NCBI RefSeq assembly: GCF_020889625.1
Contig: NZ_CP086380.1
Coordinates: 329,001 to 393,000 of the forward strand
DNA from: Deinococcus radiophilus
Lineage (GTDB): Bacteria; Deinococcota; Deinococci; Deinococcales; Deinococcaceae
Length of the DNA stretch: 64,000 nucleotides
Reading direction: 5' to 3'
Below are positions 44,549-53,607 of the stretch, piece by piece. Each line of letters starts with the position of its first letter. The stretch's first letter is position 1. The translations under genes and the position numbers were made by a program. The notes under the pieces were generated by a model, which saw only the letters and a list, made by a program, of their open reading frames with translations, was not told the origin of the DNA and did not search any database.

Positions 44549-44956
44549 TTAGACGTTGAAGCCGAACATCCGCATCTGACGTTTGCCGTCTTCGGTCATC
44601 TTGTCCATGGTCCAAGGTGGCGTCCAGACGAATTCCACCTCTACTTCCTGCACACCGTCCAGGCGGCCTACGGCCATCTCGGCGTCGGCGCGGATCAGGT
44701 CCTGTACCGGGCAACCCACACTGGTCAGGGTCATGGTGACTTCGACCCGGCCACCTTCCATAATCTCTACGTCATAGATCAGGCCCAGATCCACCACGTT
44801 CACGGGGATTTCCGGGTCTTTGACGATCTTGAGGGCTTCCAGGACTTGTTCCTTGGTGGGTAGGTCGCTGTTACTTGAGGCTGCCGCTACGCTGCCAGCA
44901 GTTGCCGTCGCCGGAATTTGGTCAATCGGCGGCTTGGGCGTGTTTTGATCGTCCAT
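44549..44956 (-). CDS. MIP18/DUF59-family iron-sulfur assembly protein
   Basis: A 135-residue protein with a disordered N-terminal extension (about 1-33) and a DUF59 domain: ..EQVLEALKIVKDPEIPVNVVDLGLIYDVEI..VEVTMTLTSVGCPVQDLI.. with the conserved DPEIPVNVVDLGL and the single conserved Cys. Relatives (SufT, PaaD, CIAO2-like) help mature Fe-S proteins. It lies 3 nt downstream of the rhodanese gene in the same direction, so a sulfur-transfer/Fe-S link is plausible. Confidence 0.85.
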   Translation of the reverse strand: MDDQNTPKPPIDQIPATATAGSVAAASSNSDLPTKEQVLEALKIVKDPEIPVNVVDLGLIYDVEIMEGGRVEVTMTLTSVGCPVQDLIRADAEMAVGRLDGVQEVEVEFVWTPPWTMDKMTEDGKRQMRMFGFNV

Positions 44957-44959
44957 GAC

Positions 44960-45292
44960 TTACTCCCGGCTCGCGGGGCGCACGTGCGGCAGTTCTTGGC
45001 TAACCCAGTCGTTGGTGCCGCCACTCAGATTGTAAAGGTCACGGTAACCCTGGCCTTCCAGAAACTCGGCAGCTTTCATGGAGCGGCCACCGCTGCGGCA
45101 GATCAGGATGGTCTGACGGCCCTGGGGAATTTCGCTATAGCGCTCCTGTAACTGGCTGAGGGGGATGTTCACAGCGCCCTCGGCGTGGACCTCGGCGTAC
45201 TCGTCCTCTTCGCGCACATCGATCAGCTGATAGTCGTCGGCGTTTTGGAGCTTGTCATTCGCCTCTTGCGGAGTCATTTCTTGAATAGGCAT
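44960..45292 (-). CDS. rhodanese domain protein
   Basis: A 110-residue single rhodanese domain: MPIQEMTPQEANDKLQNADDYQLIDVREEDEYAEVHAEGAVNIPLSQ.. with the active loop CRSGGRS. ATG 45292 is chosen because a TATGCT box lies 6 nt upstream; the longer frame to 45358 includes the promoter. It transfers sulfane sulfur to acceptors. It is followed within 3 nt by the MIP18-like gene, suggesting sulfur supply for Fe-S assembly. Confidence 0.88.
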   Translation of the reverse strand: MPIQEMTPQEANDKLQNADDYQLIDVREEDEYAEVHAEGAVNIPLSQLQERYSEIPQGRQTILICRSGGRSMKAAEFLEGQGYRDLYNLSGGTNDWVSQELPHVRPASRE

Positions 45293-45385
45293 GGTTCCAG
45301 CATAAATGAAAGCGGCCAGGTCAAAATGTACCGCCCCTAAATACCAGGCCCAGTCCAACTGGCTGCGCGGCCATAGACTGGATGC

Positions 45386-45679
45386 ATGCCCCTGCCTTCA
45401 GACGCGACCTTGCTAGATTTGCGGCCTCAGGAACTGCGCTTCGCTGATCCGCTGGAACGGATCCTGCCCAGCTATCCCGTGACTGTACTGACTCTTCAGG
45501 CCATTGAACACGGCGAATATCAGCCAGCCGATCTGGCTGGCCCGGTGGTGGTGGTGTGTGAGCGTGGTGTCCGCTCACCGCTGGCCGCGCAACTTCTCCA
45601 GGCGGACGGGGTGGATGCCCAGGCCTACCCCGGTGGTGTCCCTGCCCTCAAGCGGTCGTTGGCGCAGGGCGCCGGGTAA
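45386..45679 (+). CDS. rhodanese-like protein
   Basis: A 97-residue protein with ..DATLLDLRPQELR.. and ..GPVVVVCERGVRSPLAAQLLQADGVDAQAYPGGVPAL.., a rhodanese pattern with active loop CERGVRS. It is shorter than a standard domain and lacks the first helix. A TAGACT box (45374-45379) is 6 nt before the ATG, so it is likely leaderless and is divergent from the other rhodanese gene. The pair may share regulation. Confidence 0.75.
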   Translation: MPLPSDATLLDLRPQELRFADPLERILPSYPVTVLTLQAIEHGEYQPADLAGPVVVVCERGVRSPLAAQLLQADGVDAQAYPGGVPALKRSLAQGAG

Positions 45680-45722
45680 ACTTGGGACCGGGACTCAGTG
45701 CTTCACGGGATTTCCCTAGAAG

Positions 45723-45768
45723 TCCAGAAAAAGAGGGAGCGCGCTAGGCAGCTCCCTCTTTTTCTGGA
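45723..45768. terminator. bidirectional terminator with 18-bp perfect stem
   Basis: The arms at 45723-45740 and 45751-45768 are exact complements (TCCAGAAAAAGAGGGAGC type) with a 10-nt loop; the stem itself supplies a T5 run on each strand. It separates the convergent rhodanese-like and carboxypeptidase genes. Confidence 0.9.
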
Positions 45769-45795
45769 CAGGGTAGGTCAGTGGGGGACTCTACC

Positions 45796-47790
45796 TTAGC
45801 GGTTCTCACCGAGGACGAAGCTGCCGCTGCCGGAGTAGGCGTTGACGATCCAGCGGTAGTAGCCGCTTGTGGCGTTGTAGGAGACACGCTCAGGGTTGGA
45901 GGTGCCGTCAGCCTGGGCGACGTAAGCCCAGTTGCTGCCGTTCCACTTCTGGAGGTAGAGATCAAAGTCAGCGCTAGCTGGGAACTTCAGCTCGCCGGTG
46001 ATGGTGCCGCCAGCATACTGGTAGTACTGGGTGACCTGGTTCTGACCGCTATACAGGGTGCCTTGGTAGGTGCGGTCATAGGTGGGCGGGGTGGGTTCGG
46101 GCGTGGGATCGGGGGTTGGGTCCGGGGTGGGCGTGCTGCCCACGTTCAGGAACACAGCCGATACTGGACCAGTCGAGCCGCTGGTGTCGGTGGCGCGCAC
46201 ATAGACCGTGTGACGTCCGGCGCTTAGTCCGGCAGTGTTGATGGTGGCGCGCACGCCTTCACTGGTGCCGTTGAAGGTGCCGTCGGTAGCAGTCATGGCC
46301 ACTGGAGTACCGCCAGCCCAGGGTGGGGTGTCAATAAAGTACTCGGCGCTGCGAATGGCCTGCGCGGTTGCGCCTACAGCCTGATTGTCGGTGGCGGTAG
46401 CGGTGAGGGTGGTTCCGCTGACCGCCACATTGGTGGCGTCGGGGCCTCCGGCCATCTGATACGGGGCGCGGGCCACTTTGGCGGCGTACAGCAGGGCATT
46501 CATGTTGCGCGGCAGAATGTCGCTGGTGAACTTGGAGCAGTCTTCAAAGAAAGCGTCGCCCAGTTCCAAGGTGTAAGAAGCCACGCCCAGGGTGCCGTAG
46601 GCGAACTCATCCGTGCCACCCGAAGCGGGGTACAGACCCACAGCCTGCATGGGCTTGTGACCGTTGTAGTACGAGAACTTGCGGCCCAGGTTCTCCATCG
46701 CAGCCGAGTTTGGTGGCTTGGTGCTGGTCGAACCGAAGGGCCACAGGTTCAGGCGCGAGTATGAGTGAATGTCGATGTAGATGCCCATCGTGTCTGCTGG
46801 AGCAGGCGAGGTCAGGTCGTCGTTGCGGCGGTCCGGGAACAGCTGGCGCATCAGGCCCATCAACGCCTGGGTTTCGGTCTCGCTGCCAGCGCTGGGACCC
46901 ATGAAGGTTTCGTTGCACGGATCGGAGCTGGAGCCGCCCGTGTTCCAGCGGAAGGGGAAGTTGCGGTTCAGGTCCACACCAGGCGTAGAACCGGTGCCAC
47001 AGAAACGGGTATTGACATTCTTGCGCCACAGTCGGCCCTGTTCAGCGCGGGCGCGGCCATCGGGGTTGGCCTGGAAGACCAGATAGAACTCCTGGCTGTC
47101 CAGCATCCAGGTGATGTCTGGGTTGGTGCCGTATTCGGCCACCAGCTTCTCGGCAAAGCGGAGGTTCAGCTCGGCGGTGGCGTACTCGCGGGCGTGCAGG
47201 GCACTGTTGAACAGCACCTTGGGCTTGGTTCCGCTGGTGTTTTTGTTGGTGAGCACCAGGCGGTAAATCGGGTTTCCGGCGGTGGTGCGGCCATGCTGCT
47301 CCCAGCGGGCCAGGTTGGGGTACTGCTGCACGATGCTCTGTGCAGCAGCGTAGGTTTCCTGCACAGTGCGGAAGCAGGGATAGCCACCGATGGCCTGGGC
47401 GTCCAGCGTGCCGTCGGCCTGCTGCTGCGTCAACTTCTCGTCGATGCTGACGGTAAAGCCCAGTTCCTGCCCACTGGCGCGCAGACGCTCGAAGTCTTCC
47501 TGGGTGACGTTGACAGTCAGGAACTTCTCGTCCTGGTTGAATTCCCAGGGTTCAAAGCTGATGGCCACTTTGTAGGCGGCTTCGATGTCGGTGTAGTCTA
47601 CCCGCGCAAAAACTTCGCCGGTTTCGCTCTTGTCAAAGGTGGCGCACTCGGCTTCGGTGGCAGGGACGCGGGCAAACTCCTGCTTGGCGGGTGCCTCAGC
47701 GTCAGGAGCTGCGGGAGCCTCCGAGCTAGAGCAGGCGGATAGCGTCAGGGCCAGGGTCAGTAAACTGACCACTCCAAACATTTTATTCAT
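45796..47790 (-). CDS. secreted M14 zinc carboxypeptidase, lipoprotein
   Basis: A 664-residue protein. The N-terminus ..LLTLALTLSACSSSE has a lipobox (LSAC). After a propeptide-like region (about 35-145) comes the M14 domain (about 150-450) with zinc ligands in ..NSALHAREYATAELN.. (HxxE) and ..YIDIHSYSRLNLWP.., and catalytic Glu in ..ASYTLELGDAF... Then an Ig-like domain, a Pro-Thr-Asp linker (..PTPDPTPDPTPEPTPP..) and a C-terminal PPC-type beta domain follow. It removes C-terminal amino acids outside the cell, probably for peptide scavenging. Confidence 0.92.
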   Translation of the reverse strand: MNKMFGVVSLLTLALTLSACSSSEAPAAPDAEAPAKQEFARVPATEAECATFDKSETGEVFARVDYTDIEAAYKVAISFEPWEFNQDEKFLTVNVTQEDFERLRASGQELGFTVSIDEKLTQQQADGTLDAQAIGGYPCFRTVQETYAAAQSIVQQYPNLARWEQHGRTTAGNPIYRLVLTNKNTSGTKPKVLFNSALHAREYATAELNLRFAEKLVAEYGTNPDITWMLDSQEFYLVFQANPDGRARAEQGRLWRKNVNTRFCGTGSTPGVDLNRNFPFRWNTGGSSSDPCNETFMGPSAGSETETQALMGLMRQLFPDRRNDDLTSPAPADTMGIYIDIHSYSRLNLWPFGSTSTKPPNSAAMENLGRKFSYYNGHKPMQAVGLYPASGGTDEFAYGTLGVASYTLELGDAFFEDCSKFTSDILPRNMNALLYAAKVARAPYQMAGGPDATNVAVSGTTLTATATDNQAVGATAQAIRSAEYFIDTPPWAGGTPVAMTATDGTFNGTSEGVRATINTAGLSAGRHTVYVRATDTSGSTGPVSAVFLNVGSTPTPDPTPDPTPEPTPPTYDRTYQGTLYSGQNQVTQYYQYAGGTITGELKFPASADFDLYLQKWNGSNWAYVAQADGTSNPERVSYNATSGYYRWIVNAYSGSGSFVLGENR

Positions 47791-47929
47791 ATTTTCCCCC
47801 CCATTCGCAGCCTTGATCCTTCCTGTCCGGAAGGACCGCTTACCTCGTCTGGCTGCGTTTGAGGGCCTAAGTATAGGAACACCTTTCCCCCATTAGATGA
47901 GGAAAAACAATTGATTAAGATAGGCATGT

Positions 47930-49183
47930 TTATGCGTCTCGGCGCAGAAAACTGCAAGCTTGCCAGGCCAGCAGGTACAGTAGGGCGCTGCCCACGAACA
48001 GGGGTGTGTACCCCCAGCGGTCCGCCACCAGCCCGCCCAACACCGGGGCAAACAGCGCCACACCGACCAGGGTATTCAGTGTGCCGATATAGCGGCTGCG
48101 CTGGCCTTCAGGCGAGATATTCAGCAGATGGTTGGTGTGGCCCAGATTGAAGCCCTGCACCGCCACGCTGGACAGCACGAACACCAGGCCGTAAGCCACA
48201 GGCGGCCAGCCAAAGTGCCCGGCCAGCAGCGCAGTCAGCGGGGCCAGCGCAGCAAAAGCCGCCGCGTAACGCAGGATGCGGCGCGACCCTTTGCGCTCTG
48301 CCAGGCGTTGCCAGCCCACATTGCTCAGCGGTGCCGCCGCCGTGGTCGCCATAACGAACGTACCTAACGAGAGGGCGGGGTAGCCCAAATCGCGCAGGGC
48401 ATAGACGGCGTAAAACGGTTCACCCACTGCCGCGAAGGCCAGCAGCAGCCGCACATTGAGGAAGGCTCTCAGGGCCGGGTCAGCCAGCGAGTCAGGAATA
48501 GAGCGTAGTTCCTCGCGGAAGTTGGCGGGCGGTAGGGGTTTGTCGGCTGGTTCGTCCACCCGCCCGAAAATCGCGTAGCCAGCCGTGAAGGCCAGGGTGC
48601 CCAGCAGGAAAATCAATGCGTAGTTGTAGGGAAAGCCCAGGTCCGACCCTAAAATCCAGCGCACGCCCAGCCCCGACGCGAAGGCCAGTAGGCCGCCGTA
48701 CAGATTGCGGGTGCCGAAGAACCAGGCTCGCCGCTCGCTGGGAACCGTCTTGCTGACCACTTCCAGCCAGGGCAGTCCTGAAACTCCCGATGCCAGCGCG
48801 TTGATCATCATGGCGATCAGAAAGACAGTCAAGCACAGCGCGGGCCAGTCGGTCAGAAAGGCAGCGCAGGCCACCATGATCAGATAAGTGACCGTGCGGA
48901 CCGTAGCGGCGGAGCGGTACAGCGGCAGCTTATGGGTCAGGGGCCGCGCCCGCGACGCGACGTAGAGCTGCGGCAGCATCCACCCGCCCTGGGCGATGGC
49001 GGGCAGCAGCCCGATCACGGCGTTGGGCGCACCCAGCTTGGCCGCGAAACCGGCCATGACAATCGCCACATTCATAAAGCCCTCGCCCAGCAGCACCAGC
49101 CAGCCGTTCAGGATCCCCAGCTGTTCGTTGGGGGTCCAGTGCTGCCAGGGGCGGGGGAGGGTTGGGCGCGGCATGGGGGGCAT
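47930..49183 (-). CDS. MFS transporter
   Basis: A 417-residue protein with about 12 hydrophobic segments and MFS-like loops (..ASRARPLTHKLPLYRSAATVR.., ..KTVPSERRAWFFGTRNLYGG.., ..WQRLAERKGSRRILRYAAAFAALAP.., ..GQRSRYIGTLNTLVGVALFAPVLGGLVADRWG..). Substrate unknown; the sequence does not match sugar, drug or nitrate groups clearly. It is monocistronic, with 139 nt separating it from the carboxypeptidase gene start. Confidence 0.8.
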   Translation of the reverse strand: MPPMPRPTLPRPWQHWTPNEQLGILNGWLVLLGEGFMNVAIVMAGFAAKLGAPNAVIGLLPAIAQGGWMLPQLYVASRARPLTHKLPLYRSAATVRTVTYLIMVACAAFLTDWPALCLTVFLIAMMINALASGVSGLPWLEVVSKTVPSERRAWFFGTRNLYGGLLAFASGLGVRWILGSDLGFPYNYALIFLLGTLAFTAGYAIFGRVDEPADKPLPPANFREELRSIPDSLADPALRAFLNVRLLLAFAAVGEPFYAVYALRDLGYPALSLGTFVMATTAAAPLSNVGWQRLAERKGSRRILRYAAAFAALAPLTALLAGHFGWPPVAYGLVFVLSSVAVQGFNLGHTNHLLNISPEGQRSRYIGTLNTLVGVALFAPVLGGLVADRWGYTPLFVGSALLYLLAWQACSFLRRDA

Positions 49184-49239
49184 TATGCGCCCGCCGCTCT
49201 GACGAAAGCTTGATTGTCAGAAAGTCCACGTGCGGCGGC

Positions 49240-49524
49240 TTACGTATGGGTGAAAAAGTGTTCCGAGGTGCCGCAGCCTCGGCACTCGCTGTAAAACTGT
49301 CCACCCTGTTTGCGGGTGGTTTGCTGTGCCCCACAGCGGGGACAGGCGCGGCGAATAGCGGTGTTGCCCTGGCAGTCGGCGCACCTGAAGTAATAGCTGT
49401 GTTTGTGGAGGATGCTTAGGCGCGGGCTGCCGCATTTGCTGCACTGGAAAGCCCCTTCTTCCTGCTGGCTTGGGGCTGCGGCAGGGCGCGGTGTGGTTGG
49501 GCGCGTAGGAGTCGATGACATCAT
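49240..49524 (-). CDS. double zinc-ribbon protein
   Basis: A 94-residue protein starting MMSSTPTRPTTPRP. After a Pro/Thr/Gln linker come two ribbons: CSKCG..CADC and CPRCG..CRGCG, each with two CxxC knuckles. The pattern recalls topoisomerase or Mrr-type zinc ribbons but there is no catalytic domain. ATG 49524 is preferred; the frame to 49608 adds an Arg-rich stretch with no pattern. It may bind DNA or RNA or act as an adapter. Confidence 0.6.
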   Translation of the reverse strand: MMSSTPTRPTTPRPAAAPSQQEEGAFQCSKCGSPRLSILHKHSYYFRCADCQGNTAIRRACPRCGAQQTTRKQGGQFYSECRGCGTSEHFFTHT

Positions 49525-49681
49525 CTTCAACCGACTGGCACAGCTCCGCAGGAGAGCGGCAGCGAGTCTCAGCGGCATGACGAACGACCTATGATGCAAT
49601 CTACACACACGAGCTACTGAGGGGGGTCAACGGGAACCGTTTTGCAATTGTGCCCCGCCAACCCCGCTACACTGCGCTGTT

Positions 49682-52336
49682 ATGCCTGAACGCGCCGCCA
49701 TATCCACTCCCCTCATCCGCAAGCCCGAAGTGATGGCCCCCGCCGGAGGCCGCGCCCAGATTCGGGCAGCGATTGAGGCGGGCGCAGACGCGGTATTTTT
49801 CGGGGTGAATCCCCCTGAGGCTGAGGCACGCCAGGGCGGAGCAGGCTTTCATGCGCGGGCCAAAGTAGGCATTTCCAGCGAGGAGCTGCCCGAAGTGATG
49901 CGCGAGCTGCACGAGCGGGGCGTGCTGGGGTTCGTCACCTTCAACATTCTGGTGTTCGACCGCGAACTGCGCCGTGCCGAGAAAAGCCTGATGGCGCTGG
50001 CCGAAGCGGGCGTGGACGCCATCATCGTGCAGGATCACGGCGTGGCGCGGCTGGCGCATGAAATCTGCCCGGACCTGCACATCCACGGGTCCACCCAGAT
50101 GAGCATCACCTCTGCCGAGGGAGCCGAGTTGGCCCGCCGCTTCGGGGCCAACCGGGTGGTGTTGGGCCGCGAACTGTCGCTGACTGACATTGAACGAATC
50201 CGCCGCCAGACTGACATTGAGCTGGAAACCTTCGTACACGGGGCGCTGTGCGTTAGCTACTCGGGGCAGTGTTTCTCGTCCGAGGCGTGGGGCGGGCGCA
50301 GTGCCAACCGGGGTCAGTGTGCCCAGGCCTGCCGCCTGCCGTACGACCTGTTTGTGGACGGCGACTACCGCGACCTGGGCGACGCCCGCTACCTGCTCAG
50401 TCCCGGCGACCTCTACACGGTGCACCAGATTCCCGAACTGGTCCGCATCGGGGTGGATTGTCTCAAGATCGAAGGGCGCTACAAGGACGCTGAATTTGTC
50501 GCACTGACGACAGCGGCTTACCGCAAGGCGGTGGACGAAGCCTGGGCCGGGCTGCCGCTCAGCATTACCCTGCAGGAAGAAGAGGACCTGGAGCAGATCT
50601 ACTCGCGCGGGCTGGGCGCGCACTTTATGAGCGGAACCAATCACCAGGCGGTGGTGCGCGGGCGGGCGCCGAGGCACCGGGGCGTGCGCGTGGGCACCGT
50701 GCGCGGCGTGACCGAGCGTGGCGTACTGGTGGAGTTGGAACGGCCCATCAAGGCCGGTGATGGCTTGGTGTTTGATCCTGCCAACTGGCGCAAGCCGGAG
50801 GGCCGTGAGGAAGGCGGATTCGTGTACGGCGTCTGGAAAGATGGCCGGCGGCTGGAAGACGGGGAAGTGGCCGAGAGGTTTGCCGAAGGCAGAAGGCCAA
50901 AGGCAGAAGGGAGAAGCTACGAGCTGCGCTTCGGGCGTGGCGCGGTGGATCCTGGCCGTGTGCGTGAGGGTGACCCAGTCTGGCGCACCCAGGACCCAGG
51001 CCTCAACGCCCGCATCAAGCCGCTGACCGAGGCGGCTGACCCGGTATATACTCGGCCCGTCACGGCGCATTTTGTCGGACGGTTGGGGCAGCTTCCCGCC
51101 CTCACGCTGAGCGATGAACAGGGCCGCACGGTCACGGCGCAGGGAGACACGCCGCTGGGCCAGGCCCGCAACCGGGCGCTGGACGAGGCGGGTTTGCGCG
51201 GGGCACTGGGCAAACTGGGGGGCACGGGGTATCACCTGGACGCACTGACCACGAGCCTGGAACCGGGCCTCTTTTTGCCGCTAGGCGCCCTGAACGCGCT
51301 GCGCCGCAAGGCCACCGCCGCGCTGACCGAGGTGCGGGGCCGTGCGCCTGAGCGTCAGGTGGTTCCTCAGCTGGAGAGCGCTCTGCGCGCCGCTGAGGGC
51401 CGGGAGCCGGACGTGCAGGAAGCCCAGTCCGATGCCCTGCACGTCCTGGTCCGCACCCCCGAACAACTGGAGGCGGCCATCACTGCCCGGCCTGACTCCA
51501 TCACGCTGGACTACCTGGAGCTGTACGGCCTGAAACCCAGTGTGGAGCGGGTCAAGGCCGCCGGAGTTGCCGTGCGGGTGGCCAGCCCGCGCATCCTCAA
51601 GCCCACCGAACAGAACCTTCAGAAGTTCCTGCTGTCGCTGGACGCTGATCTGCTGGTGCGTTCGGGCGGCTTGCTCGAAGGCTTGCAGCAGGAGGCCGAG
51701 GGCCGAAAGCAGAGTGCTGAGGGCCAGGGGCGGCCTGCGCTGACTGGGGATTTCTCGCTGAACGCCGCCAACGTGCTGACCACCCGCGCCCTGCTGGACC
51801 TGGGGCTGACGCGCATCACGCCCACCCACGACCTCAACGCGCAGCAGGTGGCCGAGCTGGCTGGGCTGGTGGGGCCTCAGGTGCTGGAACCGATCGCCTA
51901 CCAGCACTTGCCCGTCTTCCACACCGAGCATTGCGTGTTTTGCCGCTTTCTGAGTGACGGAACCGACTACACCAACTGCGGCCACCCCTGCGAGTCCCAC
52001 CGGGTGGCGCTGCGCGACGAGCGCGGCATTCAGCACCCGGTCATGGCCGACGTGGGTTGCCGCAACACTGTTTTTGAGGGCCGCCCGCAGGTGGCGGGCC
52101 TTCACCTGGATGACTGGCATGCGGCGGGCATTCGGCACTTCCGGCTGGAATTTGTCCATGAGACTCCCGAGCAGGTGGCCGAAGTGATTCGCCTGCACCG
52201 CGAGTATCTGGGCGGGAGCATGGACAGCGCCGAACTGGAAGAAGCCCTGGAAGCTATCAGTGATCAGGGCGTGACCGAGGGGAGCTTGTTCGTACCGCGT
52301 GACTTCGGGGCGCTGGACGAACTGCCGATGCTGTAA
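49682..52336 (+). CDS. rlhA: U32-family peptidase-like RNA hydroxylase, RlhA type
   Basis: An 884-residue protein: U32 domain (about 15-330) with ..VMAPAGGRAQIRAAIEAGADAVFFG.. and the Fe-S cysteines in ..HGALCVSYSGQCFSS..NRGQCAQACRLPYD.., then a DUF3656 collagenase-like region. The C-terminal part carries a second Cys cluster (..EHCVFCRFL..NCGHPCESH..). This layout matches RlhA, which makes 5-hydroxycytidine at 23S rRNA C2501; that modification is reported in D. radiodurans. Two purine-rich inserts (codons at 50885-50916 and 51691-51730) encode EGR-repeat linkers. A TACACT box lies 8 nt before the ATG. Confidence 0.82.
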   Translation: MPERAAISTPLIRKPEVMAPAGGRAQIRAAIEAGADAVFFGVNPPEAEARQGGAGFHARAKVGISSEELPEVMRELHERGVLGFVTFNILVFDRELRRAEKSLMALAEAGVDAIIVQDHGVARLAHEICPDLHIHGSTQMSITSAEGAELARRFGANRVVLGRELSLTDIERIRRQTDIELETFVHGALCVSYSGQCFSSEAWGGRSANRGQCAQACRLPYDLFVDGDYRDLGDARYLLSPGDLYTVHQIPELVRIGVDCLKIEGRYKDAEFVALTTAAYRKAVDEAWAGLPLSITLQEEEDLEQIYSRGLGAHFMSGTNHQAVVRGRAPRHRGVRVGTVRGVTERGVLVELERPIKAGDGLVFDPANWRKPEGREEGGFVYGVWKDGRRLEDGEVAERFAEGRRPKAEGRSYELRFGRGAVDPGRVREGDPVWRTQDPGLNARIKPLTEAADPVYTRPVTAHFVGRLGQLPALTLSDEQGRTVTAQGDTPLGQARNRALDEAGLRGALGKLGGTGYHLDALTTSLEPGLFLPLGALNALRRKATAALTEVRGRAPERQVVPQLESALRAAEGREPDVQEAQSDALHVLVRTPEQLEAAITARPDSITLDYLELYGLKPSVERVKAAGVAVRVASPRILKPTEQNLQKFLLSLDADLLVRSGGLLEGLQQEAEGRKQSAEGQGRPALTGDFSLNAANVLTTRALLDLGLTRITPTHDLNAQQVAELAGLVGPQVLEPIAYQHLPVFHTEHCVFCRFLSDGTDYTNCGHPCESHRVALRDERGIQHPVMADVGCRNTVFEGRPQVAGLHLDDWHAAGIRHFRLEFVHETPEQVAEVIRLHREYLGGSMDSAELEEALEAISDQGVTEGSLFVPRDFGALDELPML

Positions 52337-52350
52337 GGGCGGGGAGCGGT

Positions 52351-52755
52351 TTAATCCTCCAGCTGCACCGCCGAATTCACCATAAAGTCGGTCTGCAGGG
52401 CGAAATCATCGCCCCCAACATAGTCGCTGACCGTCAGGACCAGATTCACATCCAGGAGCCAGCGCCCGCCGTCTGAGTCGTACAGCTTGGCCCCCAGGGG
52501 CAGACTGAGCAGAAAACCGCTCAGACCCTCCGGCCCCGCCTGGGTGCGCTGTTCTGGCTGTTCCAGTACTTCCAGGTGCAGCAAGACTGCCCCTTCGTCC
52601 TGAGCGGTCAGGGCGGTGTGAATTTCGCCGACCAGGAGCGCCAGTGGGTCGTGACTGATCCTGGTCAGCAGAACTTCTGCCCCGGTGAGGTGGTCCAGCC
52701 CGGTGACATACACTGGGTTCCCGGCGGAGGTGAGGGAGGTATGGACCGGCTGCAT
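52351..52755 (-). CDS. hypothetical protein
   Basis: A 134-residue soluble protein (MQPVHTSLTSAGNPVYVTGLDHLTGAEVLLTRISHDPLALLVGEIHTAL..) with alternating strands and an acidic C-terminus (..SAVQLED). No family recognised. A TAGACT box (52762-52767, minus) is 6 nt before the ATG, back-to-back with the promoter of the ABC ATPase gene. It is convergent with rlhA. Confidence 0.6.
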   Translation of the reverse strand: MQPVHTSLTSAGNPVYVTGLDHLTGAEVLLTRISHDPLALLVGEIHTALTAQDEGAVLLHLEVLEQPEQRTQAGPEGLSGFLLSLPLGAKLYDSDGGRWLLDVNLVLTVSDYVGGDDFALQTDFMVNSAVQLED

Positions 52756-52761
52756 CTGCCC

Positions 52762-52812
52762 AGTCTAGAGGCCCTTTCTGTGCCAGGCCCGCCAGACCCC
52801 GCCGCCTACACT
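52762..52812. promoter_or_regulatory. divergent leaderless promoters
   Basis: Minus-strand TAGACT (52762-52767) serves the hypothetical gene ending at 52351. Plus-strand TACACT (52807-52812) lies 6 nt before GTG 52819 of the ABC ATPase gene. Both are TANNNT boxes; no strong -35 is seen for either. Confidence 0.5.
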
Positions 52813-52818
52813 GCGCGG

Positions 52819-53607
52819 GTGATTGAAGTCAGCGGCTACACCAAGCGGTTCGGCAAACATACGGCGGTGGATGGCCTCAGCTTCAGCGTACGCGGCGGCG
52901 AGCTGTTCGGGCTGCTGGGCAGCAACGGCGCAGGCAAGACCACCACCATCCGCGCGCTGGTGGGGCTGACCCGGCCTACCTCCGGCGCGGTGCGGGTGGC
53001 AGGCTATGACGTCTGGGCGCAGCCGCTGGAGGCCAAGGCCGCCTTTGGGTACATCCCCGACCGCCCCTACCTGTACGGCAAGCTGACGGCCCGCGAACTG
53101 CTGCGCTTTGTGGGCGACCTGTACCGCGTGCCGGACGTGGGGGCGCAGATTGACCGCTGGCTGGAGTACTTCCGCCTGACCGAGTACGGCAACGAACCCG
53201 TGGAAACTTACTCGCACGGGATGCGCCAAAAAGTCGCCATCATCGCGGCGATGTTGCCCGACCCGCCCGTGTTGATCGTGGATGAGCCGATGGTCGGCCT
53301 TGACCCGCACGCGGCGCGGCAGGTGCGCGAGCTGTTCCGGGGCCACGCCGACCGGGGCCGCGCCGTGCTGCTGACCACCCACTCGCTGCCGCTGGCCGAA
53401 GCGGTGTGTGACCGCTTGGTGGTGCTGGACCGGGGTCGCGTGCTGGGTGCGGGCACGCTGGACGAGCTGCGGACCCAGACCGGAACGGCGGCGGGCGGCG
53501 TAGCAGGCGACAGCCTGGAACGGGTCTTTTTCCGGCTGCTGGAAGAGGAGCAGGCCAATGAACAGGCAGCGCGGGCGGCAGCGGGAGTGAATGATGCGGA
53601 GGGCTAA
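52819..53607 (+). CDS. ABC transporter ATP-binding protein
   Basis: A 262-residue ATPase: Walker A ..LLGSNGAGKTTTIRALVG.., Q-loop ..FGYIPDRPYLYGKLTA.., signature-like ..VETYSHGMRQKVAIIAAML.. (SHGMRQK in place of LSGGQ), Walker B ..PVLIVDEPMVGLDP.., switch His ..LLTTHSL... GTG 52819 is chosen because it follows a TACACT box and gives the family N-terminus (MIEVSGYTKRFG); the longer frame from 52576 overlaps the divergent gene. It should pair with the permease at 53722 to form an exporter. Confidence 0.92.
   Translation: MIEVSGYTKRFGKHTAVDGLSFSVRGGELFGLLGSNGAGKTTTIRALVGLTRPTSGAVRVAGYDVWAQPLEAKAAFGYIPDRPYLYGKLTARELLRFVGDLYRVPDVGAQIDRWLEYFRLTEYGNEPVETYSHGMRQKVAIIAAMLPDPPVLIVDEPMVGLDPHAARQVRELFRGHADRGRAVLLTTHSLPLAEAVCDRLVVLDRGRVLGAGTLDELRTQTGTAAGGVAGDSLERVFFRLLEEEQANEQAARAAAGVNDAEG

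Noticed and set aside
49667..51235. 522-residue minus-strand frame over rlhA
   Set aside because: It is antisense to the conserved U32 domain and shows no recognisable domain.
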